Origin: Phycisphaerae bacterium | GTDB lineage: Bacteria; Planctomycetota; Phycisphaerae; FEN-1346; JAACEH01 | Length of the DNA stretch: 64,000 nt | Assembly: GCA_012729015.1 (NCBI GenBank) | Contig: JAAYDY010000101.1 | Coordinates: forward strand, 1 to 64,000 | Reading direction: 5' to 3' | Shown here: piece by piece, positions 48,238 through 57,821 of the stretch | Numbering within the stretch: position 1 is the first letter of the stretch | Layout: the number at the start of each line of letters is the position of its first letter | The notes under the pieces: generated by a model | Told to the model about the DNA's origin: nothing | What the model saw: the letters and a program-made list of their open reading frames with translations, nothing else | Databases searched by the model: none | Program-made: the position numbers and the translations under genes

Positions 48238-49959
48238 ATGACCCAGGCGCGTCGCCGCGCTCCTTCGTGTGCCGCATCGTTCCATTCTTCCGCCACCCAC
48301 AGAATGCGTTGGCTCCGGGCCGTCACGCTCGCCGGGGCAGTGGTTGCGCTGTGCACTGTCGCAGCCCGGGCCGACGACGCCGGCCCGACGCCGTACGCCT
48401 GGGGCCTGAACGACATGGGCCAGCTCGGCGATGGCACGACCACCGACCGTACGACGGCAGTCCGAGTCCTGTCGCTCGGCGGCATGGCTGCCATTGCCGC
48501 CGGAGACAAGCACTCGCTGGCCGTGGACCGCCAGGGTAACGTCTGGGCTTGGGGAATGAACAGCTACGGCCAACTCGGCGACGGAACGCACGTGCTGCGG
48601 CAGACGCCCGTCCAGGTCGCCGACCTGTCCGACATCACCGCCGTGGCGGCCGGATGGTACCACTCGTTGGCCGTGGACGGCGACGGCAACGTCTGGGCCT
48701 GGGGCCGCAACGACAAAGGGCAGCTCGGCGACGGCACCACCACGTCGCGCGCCACGCCGGTCCTTGTGCCCGCACTGTCCGACGTGCAGGCCGTGGCCGC
48801 AGGCTACAAGCATTCGCTCGCCGTCTGCCGCGACGGCACTGTCTGGACCTGGGGCCAGAACACCTACGGCCAACTGGGCGTCGGATCGGCCGACGACAGC
48901 CCGACGCCGCGCCGCGTCACGCTGCCGGAGGTGGTCATCTCGGCCGACGCAGGCTATGCGCACGTCGTCGTCGCCACGGCTTCCGGCCAGGTCTGGGCCT
49001 GGGGCCAGAACAGCAGCGGCCAACTCGGCGACGGCACCCTCGAGACGCGCCGATCGCCCGTGACGGTGGCTTCTCTCGCCGGAGCCGCAAGCGTCTCGTG
49101 CGGCTACAGTCACAGCGTCGCGCTGCTGGACGACAACGCGCTCTGGGCCTGGGGCGCCAACGTCAATGGGCAGTTGGGCAACGGCGCCTCCACGTCATCC
49201 GCCTTGCCCGTTCGCGTCCTCCTGGATGCGACAGTCGATCGCGTCGCCTGCGGCGCCTATCACACCCTGGTTCTTGACGCACAGAACCGGCTGTGGGCCT
49301 GGGGACGCAATGCCCAGGGGCAACTCGGCGACGGCACCACGACGGATCGTCTGTTGCCCGTCGTCGTGGCCGCACCGGGCAACGTGCTCGCCATCGACGG
49401 CGGAACCGGACACAGCCTCGCCGTCGAGGCGTCGCTGACGGCCGTCGTGACCGTCGAGGGAGAGAGCCAGTGGGTGTACCAGAATGTCGCCGGCTCTCTG
49501 GCGCGGGGTGGCCACAAAGTGAAGATCGTGGCCGCCGTGGACGATGGTCAGACCAACCACAGCTATACGGTCACGGTGACCAAACGCCCCGGGAGCGGCG
49601 ACGGCGAGGTGACCGTTATCGACGATCCGGAGGGCAATCCCCTGGTCAAGTATGTGCTGGGCAGCCGCCGCACCGACGGCCATGCGGGCGCCGGCGACCT
49701 GGTTCTGGATGTCGTGGTCACGGGCGACGTCGTCGGACAACACGTCTGCCAGGTGCCGCTGGTGGTGCGACGGCTCGGGGACGTGGACGGCAACGGCGGC
49801 GCCGAGCCCGGCGACTTCAGCGCCCTGATCCTTGCCCTGAAACACATGGCGCCGCAGCACATTCCCGCACGGGCCTTTGACCTCGACGGCAACGGCGGCG
49901 TCGAGCCGACGGACCTGTCTCTGCTCGTGAACATCCTCAACGGCAGGCTGAACGACTGA
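48238..49959 (+). CDS. secreted RCC1-repeat beta-propeller with C-terminal dockerin-type domain
   Basis: A 573-residue product. The signal region is LRAVTLAGAVVALCTVAARA. Seven RCC1-type blades follow, each built around A-W-G (GNVWAWGMNSYGQLGDGT, GNVWAWGRNDKGQLGDGTTT, GQVWAWGQNSSGQLGDGT and others). A beta-rich linker (~residues 400-510) leads to two dockerin-like calcium loops: DVDGNGGAEPGDFSALILAL and DLDGNGGVEPTDLSLLVNIL. Dockerins anchor proteins to cohesins in cellulosomes, and planctomycetes carry many such ends without known cellulosomes. Function unknown, extracellular. GGGAGG lies 8 bp before the ATG at 48238. Confidence 0.88.
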   Translation: MTQARRRAPSCAASFHSSATHRMRWLRAVTLAGAVVALCTVAARADDAGPTPYAWGLNDMGQLGDGTTTDRTTAVRVLSLGGMAAIAAGDKHSLAVDRQGNVWAWGMNSYGQLGDGTHVLRQTPVQVADLSDITAVAAGWYHSLAVDGDGNVWAWGRNDKGQLGDGTTTSRATPVLVPALSDVQAVAAGYKHSLAVCRDGTVWTWGQNTYGQLGVGSADDSPTPRRVTLPEVVISADAGYAHVVVATASGQVWAWGQNSSGQLGDGTLETRRSPVTVASLAGAASVSCGYSHSVALLDDNALWAWGANVNGQLGNGASTSSALPVRVLLDATVDRVACGAYHTLVLDAQNRLWAWGRNAQGQLGDGTTTDRLLPVVVAAPGNVLAIDGGTGHSLAVEASLTAVVTVEGESQWVYQNVAGSLARGGHKVKIVAAVDDGQTNHSYTVTVTKRPGSGDGEVTVIDDPEGNPLVKYVLGSRRTDGHAGAGDLVLDVVVTGDVVGQHVCQVPLVVRRLGDVDGNGGAEPGDFSALILALKHMAPQHIPARAFDLDGNGGVEPTDLSLLVNILNGRLND

Positions 49960-50024
49960 CCGCTCGCACTGGGCGGGCCGCGGGATACTCCAGAACTCCT
50001 GCTGGTTCGGCGGGCCGGGGCCGA

Positions 50025-50030
50025 TATAAT
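50025..50030 (+). promoter_or_regulatory. TATAAT box implying a (near-)leaderless transcript
   Basis: A perfect TATAAT ends 8 bases before the ATG at 50039. The expected start of transcription falls at or 1-2 bases before that ATG, and no ribosome site is visible. The -35 region (CTGGTT) is weak. Confidence 0.5.
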
Positions 50031-50038
50031 CTGACGGT

Positions 50039-52399
50039 ATGTCACCACGAACGCCTCCGCAACCGGGAACCTCGCCTCATCGCTCCATGGCGGTGCGCGC
50101 CGTGTGCGCTGCGACGGCGGCGGCCGTGGCCGTGGCGGCAGTCGTGGCGGCCCTGCCGGCGCCGGCGGCCGCCCAGGTGACCGACGAGCAGGTCCGTCAG
50201 TGCGTCGATCGGGCGGTGGTGCGGCTCAAGAAGGGGCAGCGGGCCGACGGGCACTGGGGCGACATTCTGGACAGCTACGGCGGCGGCTATGGCGGCATGA
50301 CCGCCCTGGCCGTGCTGGCGCTGGTGCAGGCGGGCGTGCCGCTGGACGATCCGGTGGTGGCCCGGGGCCTGGCGGCGCTGGAGCGGATGCCCGACGCCGA
50401 CACCTACGCCGTCTCGCTGCGCGCGATGGCCTTCCTGAAGGCCGACGAAGTGAGCGGCAAGCCCGCCCATGCCGCCCAGGTGCGCGAGGCCGTGGCCTGG
50501 CTCTCGGCCGCGCAGACGTCCCTGGGCACCTGGGGCTACAACCGCCGCCTCGCTCAGTCGGGCGACCCGGATGCCCTGGTCACCTACACCGACCACTCGA
50601 ACACGCAGATGGCCCTGCTGGCCCTGTACGAAGCGTCGCGCGCCGGGTATCCCGTGGACGAGCAGGTCTGGAAGCGCAGCGAAAGCCACTACGTGCGCGC
50701 CCAGAACAAGGATGGCGGCTGGGGCTACCGCATGGGGCCCAGCTACAACTCCTATGGGTCCATGACCGCCGCCGGACTGGCCAGCCTCATGGCGGCCGGT
50801 TCGCGGCTGCACGAGGGGCGGCAGTTCAAGTGCGGCACGCCCGAGCGCGTCAAACTGTGCGGACAGTACCGTCAGAACGAGCCGATTGCCCAGGCCCTGG
50901 CGTGGCTCGACAAGCATTTCTCGGTCAGCGAGCATCCGGGGCTGCCGGGCTCGTATCACTACTACTATCTGTACGCCGTGGAGCGTGTGGGCATCATCGG
51001 CGGCCTGCGCACGATCGGCCGGGCCGACTGGTTCCGCGAAGGGGCGGCGTTCCTGGTGGGCCGCCAGTTGCCCGACGGCGGCTTCGCCCGCGTCGGCAAG
51101 ACCCAGGGGGCCGCCTTCGAGTACGACATCGCCTTCGCCATTCTCTTTCTGGCCAAGGGGCACGTGCCGCTGCTGGTCAACAAGCTCCGCTGGGGACGCA
51201 CCGGCGACGACTGGAACATCAACCGATACGATGCCGAGCACCTGACGCGATGGATCGGCGACCGGCTCAACGGCCGGCCCGTCGGGTGGCAGACCGTGAG
51301 CCTCGGCGACCCGATCGAGCAATGGCTCGAAGCGCCGCTGCTTCTGGTGACGGGGCGCGAGGCGCTGGCCCTCACGCCGCCGCAGAAGCAGAAACTGCGG
51401 CAGTATATCGAGCAGGGGGGCATCGTTGTGGCCGACGCCTGTTGCGACGGCAAGGCGTTCGCCGAGTCGGTCCGCAGCCTGGCGGCCGAGCTGTTCCCGG
51501 AGCAGAAGCTCGAACCCCTGCCGGCGACGCATCCGGTGTACCACAGCCTGGAGAGCCTGCCCGACACGTGGCGGATCGAGGGGCTCGGGTTCGGTTGCCG
51601 GACGCCGCTGCTGTTGTCGGTGAAGGACCTGACCTGCTGGTGGGAGCAGTCGGATCAGCCGGAGAGCGAAGCGGCGCTGAAGCTGGGCCTGAACCTGGCT
51701 GCCTATGCGACGGCTCGGGAGCCGCTGCGCGATCCGCTGTCGCCGGTCGAGTTGGTCCGGCAGACGGCCCAGGTGAAGGTCGAGCGCGGGGCGCTCTACA
51801 TCGGGAAGGTGCAGCACCAGGGGGACTGGAACAGCCGCCCGAAGGCCGTGGACCGGCTCCTGGAACTGCTGCGGACCGAGGCCGCCGTCAAGGCCGCCGA
51901 TCGCGCCGTGCCGGTGCGGTTGACCGACGCCGAGGCGGTGCAGATGCCGGTGCTCTACATGACGGGGCACCGCGACCCGAAACTGACCGATGCGGAGAAG
52001 GCGGCGCTGAAACGCTACCTGGATCGCGGCGGATTCCTGATGGCGGAGGCCTGCTGCGGCGAGAAGGCGTTTGACGCGGGGTTCCGGGCCCTGATGCAGG
52101 AACTCTACCCGGATCGGCCGCTGGAACCGGTGCCGGCCGAGAGCCCGGTGCTGAACGGGGAGGTGGGGCGTCGGATCGAGCGCGTGACGTTGACGGGCCC
52201 CGTGGCCCGCGCGACGCCGGAACTGGCCCACCCGCGTCTGGAGGGCGTCCGCTCGGGCGACCGGTACTGTGTGATCTACTCTCCCTATGCCCTGGGGCCG
52301 GGGCTGGACGGCATGACGACGTTCCAGGCCAGCGCCTATGCGGCTGAGGACGCCCGTCGGATTGCGGTCAACGTCGTGCTTTATGCCCTGAACTTTTAA
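50039..52399 (+). CDS. secreted alpha-toroid protein with two DUF4159-like modules (paralog 1)
   Basis: A 786-residue product. The signal is VAVAAVVAALPAPAAAQ. Residues ~50-400 are prenyltransferase/squalene-cyclase-like helical repeats (QRADGHWGDIL, TWGYNRRL, NKDGGWGYRMGPSYNSYGSM, LPDGGFARVG). Two DUF4159-like modules follow: APLLLVTGREALALTPPQKQ with QGGIVVADACCDGKAFAES, and PVLYMTGHRDPKLTDAEKAA with RGGFLMAEACCGEKAFDAGF, ending in YCVIYSPYALGPGL. The class II cyclase motif DXDD is absent, so cyclisation is unlikely. The GCPC motif of the paralogs is replaced by Cys265-x8-Cys274. It is the first and most divergent gene of the array, with a possibly leaderless start. Confidence 0.8.
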   Translation: MSPRTPPQPGTSPHRSMAVRAVCAATAAAVAVAAVVAALPAPAAAQVTDEQVRQCVDRAVVRLKKGQRADGHWGDILDSYGGGYGGMTALAVLALVQAGVPLDDPVVARGLAALERMPDADTYAVSLRAMAFLKADEVSGKPAHAAQVREAVAWLSAAQTSLGTWGYNRRLAQSGDPDALVTYTDHSNTQMALLALYEASRAGYPVDEQVWKRSESHYVRAQNKDGGWGYRMGPSYNSYGSMTAAGLASLMAAGSRLHEGRQFKCGTPERVKLCGQYRQNEPIAQALAWLDKHFSVSEHPGLPGSYHYYYLYAVERVGIIGGLRTIGRADWFREGAAFLVGRQLPDGGFARVGKTQGAAFEYDIAFAILFLAKGHVPLLVNKLRWGRTGDDWNINRYDAEHLTRWIGDRLNGRPVGWQTVSLGDPIEQWLEAPLLLVTGREALALTPPQKQKLRQYIEQGGIVVADACCDGKAFAESVRSLAAELFPEQKLEPLPATHPVYHSLESLPDTWRIEGLGFGCRTPLLLSVKDLTCWWEQSDQPESEAALKLGLNLAAYATAREPLRDPLSPVELVRQTAQVKVERGALYIGKVQHQGDWNSRPKAVDRLLELLRTEAAVKAADRAVPVRLTDAEAVQMPVLYMTGHRDPKLTDAEKAALKRYLDRGGFLMAEACCGEKAFDAGFRALMQELYPDRPLEPVPAESPVLNGEVGRRIERVTLTGPVARATPELAHPRLEGVRSGDRYCVIYSPYALGPGLDGMTTFQASAYAAEDARRIAVNVVLYALNF

Positions 52400-52409
52400 C
52401 GACTTATCC

Positions 52410-52438
52410 TTGGCGCAGACCTTGCGTTAGGGTAGACT
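52410..52438 (+). promoter_or_regulatory. possible promoter of paralog 2
   Basis: TTGGCG (52410-52415), exact 17-bp spacer, TAGACT (52433-52438); 4 of 6 matches each. It lies 54 bp before the ATG. Confidence 0.35.
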
Positions 52439-52491
52439 CCAACAGCGGACAATTCACCCATATCATGCTCTAGGATGGCGGAGGTGATCCG

Positions 52492-55080
52492 ATGACACGT
52501 CCACGCATCTTGTGGTGCGCTTCGGTATTGTTGGGGTTGGCGTTGGCGGCCTCGTCGGCATGGGCCCAGTCGGGAATCGAGCCGCCGCCGACGGATACGA
52601 AAATCGAGGAGGCCATCGCCGAAGCCTGCCAGACGCTGAAGAAACTCCAGCAGCCCGACGGGGGGTGGGTGGAGTACCCGCAGCACGAGGGGGCCACGAC
52701 GTCCCTGGCCGTCCAGGCCCTTCTGCTGGCCGGCGAACCCTACGACAGCGTCACCATCCGCCAGGCCATCGAAGCACTCGGCGCCGCCAAGATCACGCGA
52801 ACCTACGTCATGGGCTGCCGCGCCATGGCCTACGCCCAACTGGTCAGGCACTATCCCAACCTGAGGCATCGACTGGCCGCCGACGCCACGTGGCTGGCAC
52901 GCAACCAGCACGACGACGGCATGTGGGGCTATCTCGTCAAGGCCGAGAACAAGGGCCGCGGCGACAACTCCGTGACCGGCTTCGCCGTGCTGGGCCTGTG
53001 CGATGCCTCGATGGCCAACTGCGAGGTGAGCGATTCGGTCTGGACCAAGCTCTTTCGCCATTACACGACCACCCAGACCGCCGACGGCGGCTGGACCTAC
53101 CAGCCGTTCACCAAGGCCAAGCCGACGGACCCGGACCCGGATGCGTCGGTCACGATCACGGGCCCGTCCCTGGCCAGCCTGATGATCGCCAGCGACCAGT
53201 TGTTGCGCACGGCCGGCTGCCCCTGCGCCAAGGGCAAGAGCAGCGGCGGCAAGCTCGACAATACGATCCTCGACAAGGGCATCCAGTGGATGGTGGACTA
53301 CTTCGAGGGCAAGAAGAAGTCGCATGCCGACGACCGGTATCTGACCTACTATTGGTACGGCCTTCAGCGTGCCGGCCAGGCCTCGGGCCTGAAGAACTTC
53401 GGCAAGCACGACTGGTACAAGCGCGGGGCGGCGCAGATGTACCGCCTGGCCAAAAGCTCGGGCGTGCGTCCTCTGGTCAAGTCGATCGACCTGCCGGGCG
53501 AAAAGCCCGATCCGAACTTCAAGCCGCCGCAAATCATCACGATCACCGACTCCAAGGGCAAGGAAAAGCAGTACGTCGCCGACCCGAACGGCATCGTGGA
53601 CGTGTCGCTGGCGATTATCTTCCTGGTCAAGGGCAACGCCCCGGTGTTGATGAACAAGCTGAAGTACGACGGCGACTGGAACCGCCATCGCCGCGACCTG
53701 GCGCTGCTGGCCCAGGAAACGGGCAAACGCCTCGAGCGGCAGTTCCGCTGGCAGGTGATCGACATCAAGTCGTCTACGAAGGACTGGCACGATTCGCCGC
53801 TGATGTACCTGAGCGGCGAGGAAGCGCTCACCCTGACCGCCGAGGACAAGGAGAAGCTCAAGCAGTTCTGCTTCGAGGGCGGGACGCTGCTGGTCGAGGC
53901 CAACTGCGCCAACAGCGCGTTCTCGCAGCAGGCACGGGCGCTGATTGCCGAGTTGTGGCCCGACTGGCCGCTGAAACCGCTGGCCGACGACCATCCGCTG
54001 TACAGTTGCCAGTTGCCGATCGAGGCCAAGGGCCTGCTCGAGGGCGTGGACGACGGCGTGCGGACGTTCTGTCTGTTCACCGACAAGGACGTCTCGTGCG
54101 CCTGGCAGATGCAGGACACGGTGAACCGCAAGGAATCGTTCGACCTGGTGGTGAATCTGTACGCCTACGCCACGGACAAGGCCCCCGCGCCGGCGAAGCT
54201 CCAGGACACGATCGCGCGGCTCCAGGAGAAGCAGCGCCTGATGGACGAGTGGGAAAAGGCCGTGGCTGCCGAGAAGGAAGCCGCCAAGAAGGAAAAACGG
54301 CCCACCAAAACCATTCCCAAGACGTGGATCGAGAAGGAAGAGGTGATCAAGGTCTCGAAGGTCAAGACCGGCGGCCGGCAACTGGTGAACATGCAGTGCC
54401 TGGCGCACAAGGGCAACTACCAGTTGGGCCTTCACTACCAGATGCTCGGCCTGATCATCAACGAGTTCCAGACGGAGGCCGGGGTGACGATTGCCATGGG
54501 GGCGGCGTCGCCGGCCGACGAGATCGACGTGGGCATGCCTGACGTGCTGGTGGTCCGCGGCGGGGCGGCGATGGAACTGACCGATGCCGAGAAGGACTAC
54601 CTGGCCGACTACATGAAGAGCGGGGGATTCGTCATCGCCGAGGCCGCCATGGGCAGCAAGAGCTTCGACGAGGACTTCCGCACGTTCATCGCCGGCGCCG
54701 AGGGGCTGGACCTGGCGCCGATGGAGGCCGGCGATCCGTTCTTCAAGGGGGACATGGACAGTTCGCTGAAGGGCCTCGAAATCGACAATCCGCGCTTCAG
54801 CCGCGCCGTCCGAGAGGAGCACCCGGACATCAAGACCCCGATGATCCTGCGGATCGTCGCCGGGGACCGGACGGTCGGCTACTACAGCCCGCTGGACCTG
54901 ACCTACAGCGCGTCGGGCTACGGGGCCTACAACCTGCGCGGGTACGACAGGGCCACGGCCGTGAAGATGCTGGTTAACATGCTGCTGATGACCACGCGGC
55001 CTGAGATGCCGGCCGGCCAGGGTGACACGACCGGCGGCGAGACCAAGCCGAAGAAGCCGAGGAAACCGAAGAAGTCGTAG
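52492..55080 (+). CDS. secreted alpha-toroid protein with two DUF4159-like modules (paralog 2)
   Basis: An 862-residue product, the longest of the set. The signal is SVLLGLALAASSAWAQ. Toroid repeats are QQPDGGWVEYP, DGMWGYLVKA and TADGGWTYQPFTKAKP. A Gly242-Cys-Pro-Cys245 motif is followed by AKGKSSGGKL. The first DUF4159-like module begins at HDSPLMYLSGEEALTLTAED and the second at DVLVVRGGAAMELTDAEKDY, ending GYYSPLDLTYSASGYGAYNL. Extra charged insert (~residues 560-620, EKQRLMDEWEKAVAAEKEAA, KKEKRPTKTIPK) and a Lys/Pro-rich tail (KPKKPRKPKKS) are unique to this copy. AGGTGAT precedes the ATG. Confidence 0.8.
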   Translation: MTRPRILWCASVLLGLALAASSAWAQSGIEPPPTDTKIEEAIAEACQTLKKLQQPDGGWVEYPQHEGATTSLAVQALLLAGEPYDSVTIRQAIEALGAAKITRTYVMGCRAMAYAQLVRHYPNLRHRLAADATWLARNQHDDGMWGYLVKAENKGRGDNSVTGFAVLGLCDASMANCEVSDSVWTKLFRHYTTTQTADGGWTYQPFTKAKPTDPDPDASVTITGPSLASLMIASDQLLRTAGCPCAKGKSSGGKLDNTILDKGIQWMVDYFEGKKKSHADDRYLTYYWYGLQRAGQASGLKNFGKHDWYKRGAAQMYRLAKSSGVRPLVKSIDLPGEKPDPNFKPPQIITITDSKGKEKQYVADPNGIVDVSLAIIFLVKGNAPVLMNKLKYDGDWNRHRRDLALLAQETGKRLERQFRWQVIDIKSSTKDWHDSPLMYLSGEEALTLTAEDKEKLKQFCFEGGTLLVEANCANSAFSQQARALIAELWPDWPLKPLADDHPLYSCQLPIEAKGLLEGVDDGVRTFCLFTDKDVSCAWQMQDTVNRKESFDLVVNLYAYATDKAPAPAKLQDTIARLQEKQRLMDEWEKAVAAEKEAAKKEKRPTKTIPKTWIEKEEVIKVSKVKTGGRQLVNMQCLAHKGNYQLGLHYQMLGLIINEFQTEAGVTIAMGAASPADEIDVGMPDVLVVRGGAAMELTDAEKDYLADYMKSGGFVIAEAAMGSKSFDEDFRTFIAGAEGLDLAPMEAGDPFFKGDMDSSLKGLEIDNPRFSRAVREEHPDIKTPMILRIVAGDRTVGYYSPLDLTYSASGYGAYNLRGYDRATAVKMLVNMLLMTTRPEMPAGQGDTTGGETKPKKPRKPKKS

Positions 55081-55298
55081 AACGCGGTCGTCTGTCAACA
55101 GGACGAGTGCTTGCTGCCGGTCGGAGGCTTGGGTTGCCGGGGACGGCGTGTCCCGGCATCATGAGCTTCCGGCGCGCGGTGCCCCAGGCAATCTGAGGGC
55201 TCCGTCGGCGTTGTATCATTTCAGAAGCGAAGCGGCGGGACATAAGGCAGTCATGTCGTGGTCTGTGTCACTTACGGGCACGGAGGGTGGGAGAATCC

Positions 55299-57626
55299 AT
55301 GAATGCGACGATGAGGCGGCATCTGGCGGCGTGGGTGGTTGCGACCTTGGCGCTCTTCTTGGCCTGGCCGGGGTCGGCCCGGGCGGACGCGACGGGGCAG
55401 AAGGTGGACGAGCACGTCCAGAAGTTGGCCGAGTACCTGTTGGGCCAGCAGCAGGCTGACGGCACCTTCGCGTTGCCGAGCCAGCCGGCGGCGGACGCGG
55501 CGGGGTTCACCGAATACCGCATGGCGGCGGCCATGCTCGGGCTGGGCTTTGCCGGACTGACGGCCGAGGACGAACGCGTCCAACGTGGGCTCGACGCCAT
55601 GATGTTCACGAGGCCGGACACGACGGAGTCGGTGGCCCACCGGATTTCGGCCCTGGTGTGGCACCTGGAGGCGATGAAGCCGGCCCAGCGCAAGCGGGCG
55701 CAGGAATGCATCGAAGAGGACGTGACGCGGCTGATTACGGCCCAGGACGGCTCGGGACGATGGGGATTCCAGCTGTCGCCGACCCGATACTGGACCACGC
55801 AGACGACGTGCATGGCCGCGAGGGCCCTGATCGACGCGCAAGAGGCGGCCATGCGCATGAAGAGCAGCACGTTCGAACCCGTCGTCAAGAATCTGATGGA
55901 TCACCAGTCGGCCAACGGAGGCTGGGTGCGCCATTTCGGGATGATGGGCTTCGGCGGCCAGGACCGAATCCGCGCGGTCGACACGGCGGCGGGCGTGGAA
56001 ATACTTCTGAACGGTCGCCGGGCGGCTGCCCTGGACGCCGGTTGTCCGTGCGGCGGTCGCGGCAAATCGAAAGACGGATGGGGCGGCGTCGACCTCAGCG
56101 CCGACCGGGCCGTCCGCTGGCTTGCCCAGAATTTCAACCCGGGCGAGAATACCGGTTCCCCGGACGTGCACTATCTCCGACGCTACTGGCTCTATTGCTG
56201 CGGCCGTGCGATGATGGCCGGCGGCTACAAATACCTCGGCACCCACGACTGGTACAAGGAAGGCATTGCCGAACTTCTGACGCGCGGCTTTCCCGCCAAC
56301 GACAGCGGCGATTGGCTCAACGTCGTCGAGGCGGCCTACCGCATCGGGTTTCTCAGGATGTGCCGCGAGCCGCTGCTGGTCAACAAACTGGAGTACCACG
56401 GCCAGTGGAACCAGCATCCCCACGACGCCCTGAGCCTGGCCAGGATGACAGGCAAAACGCGCGGCAAGCCGCACCGCTGGCAGAGGATGGAGTTGACTCG
56501 CGACCTGGCGGATTTCCAGGAAGCGCCGCTGCTGCTGATCAGCGCCGAGGACGATATTCTGCTGAACGCCGAGGAGAAGAAACTGCTTCGCCGGTACACC
56601 GACACCGGCGGGACCGTCCTGTGCGAGGCCGCTTGCGGCAACGTGAAGGCCATGCGGTCGCTCGAGCGGCTGATCGGCGAGGTCTGGCCCGAATGGAAGC
56701 TGGCGACACTGGACAAGGACCACGCCTTCTGGACCGCCGACGCCGAAATCAAGGGCCGATTGCCCGTGCTGCGCTGCCTGCACGACGGCGTGCGACCGGT
56801 TCTGTTCCTGGCGACGCAGGATCTGACGTGCGGCTGGGTGGCCGCGGACGAGAAGAAGAATGCCGCTGCCTGTCAGACCGCGCAGAACCTCGTCGCGGTG
56901 GCGACCGACCTGTCGCCGTTGCCCGGCCGCTATGACGATCCCGAGCCCGACGTGGCGGCGAAGTATCCCGGACGCCAGTTGAAGCGGGGTTCCCGCGAGA
57001 AGGTGACGCTGGCCCGGCTGCGGCACAGCGGCTGCTGGGACGCCGGCAGGAACTACGGACTGTGGGGGCTGCTGTCGGCCGATCTGTCGGCTCGGGCGTC
57101 GCTGACGGTCGAGGAACTGGAACCGCTGTCCGTCGGCGATGCGGCGCCCACGGACCTGACGTTCCTGTACCTGACGGGCCGGGGCCCGGCGGACCTGGGC
57201 GAGGGCGGGGCCGAATGGCTGAAGACGTATCTGGCGGGCGGCGGCTTCCTGCTGGCGGAGGCCACCTGCGGCGACGAGGCCTTCGACGCGTCGCTGCGGT
57301 CGCTGGCCGAGGCGGCCGGCCTGACTCTCAAGCCGCTGGAGGCCGATTCGCCCCTCATCAGCGGCGACCTGTTCGGCGCCGCCGGCTATGCCATCGCCAA
57401 GGTCAAACTGACCCGAGCCGCGGGCGGCCAGGGCGACGATCCGACCGCGGCGGCCGACCCCGTTCTGTTCCGCATCGAGCACGAAGGCAAACTCGTGGGC
57501 CTCTACAGCCCGCTGGATATTCTGTACTCGCAGTCGGGATACCGCGCTTTCGGCAATCGCGGCTACTCGAAAGCCGACGCCCGTGCCCTGGCTACGAACG
57601 TCGCGTTGCTCATGAGCGTGAAATAG
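55299..57626 (+). CDS. secreted alpha-toroid protein with two DUF4159-like modules (paralog 3)
   Basis: A 775-residue product. The signal is LALFLAWPGSARA. Toroid repeats include QQADGTFALPS, DGSGRWGFQLS and NGGWVRHFGMM. Gly248-Cys-Pro-Cys251 is followed by GGRGKSKDGW. The middle module runs from APLLLISAEDDILLNAEEKK through DTGGTVLCEAACGNVKAMRS. The C-terminal module runs from LTFLYLTGRGPADLGEGGAE through GGFLLAEATCGDEAFDASL to LYSPLDILYSQSGYRAFGNR. The ATG at 55299 with GGGAG is preferred to a GTG four codons upstream. A TAGACA-N7-TGTCTA dyad overlaps its stop codon (57624-57642). Confidence 0.8.
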   Translation: MNATMRRHLAAWVVATLALFLAWPGSARADATGQKVDEHVQKLAEYLLGQQQADGTFALPSQPAADAAGFTEYRMAAAMLGLGFAGLTAEDERVQRGLDAMMFTRPDTTESVAHRISALVWHLEAMKPAQRKRAQECIEEDVTRLITAQDGSGRWGFQLSPTRYWTTQTTCMAARALIDAQEAAMRMKSSTFEPVVKNLMDHQSANGGWVRHFGMMGFGGQDRIRAVDTAAGVEILLNGRRAAALDAGCPCGGRGKSKDGWGGVDLSADRAVRWLAQNFNPGENTGSPDVHYLRRYWLYCCGRAMMAGGYKYLGTHDWYKEGIAELLTRGFPANDSGDWLNVVEAAYRIGFLRMCREPLLVNKLEYHGQWNQHPHDALSLARMTGKTRGKPHRWQRMELTRDLADFQEAPLLLISAEDDILLNAEEKKLLRRYTDTGGTVLCEAACGNVKAMRSLERLIGEVWPEWKLATLDKDHAFWTADAEIKGRLPVLRCLHDGVRPVLFLATQDLTCGWVAADEKKNAAACQTAQNLVAVATDLSPLPGRYDDPEPDVAAKYPGRQLKRGSREKVTLARLRHSGCWDAGRNYGLWGLLSADLSARASLTVEELEPLSVGDAAPTDLTFLYLTGRGPADLGEGGAEWLKTYLAGGGFLLAEATCGDEAFDASLRSLAEAAGLTLKPLEADSPLISGDLFGAAGYAIAKVKLTRAAGGQGDDPTAAADPVLFRIEHEGKLVGLYSPLDILYSQSGYRAFGNRGYSKADARALATNVALLMSVK

Positions 57627-57821
57627 ACAGCGTAATTGTCTACAAAGTACAGTAGCTTTTGCCTCCCCCCTACGCTATACTACCCGCGTGGCAGAAGCGC
57701 GGAACTTCTCCATCCATAGGCGTTTAAGATGCTGAGGGGGCACCGGGCATCCACCCGCCCGCCGCCCGGCATCCCCGCCCAGGATGGACCTGCCCCGGAC
57801 ATGCGAAAGGAGCGTCGTCCG

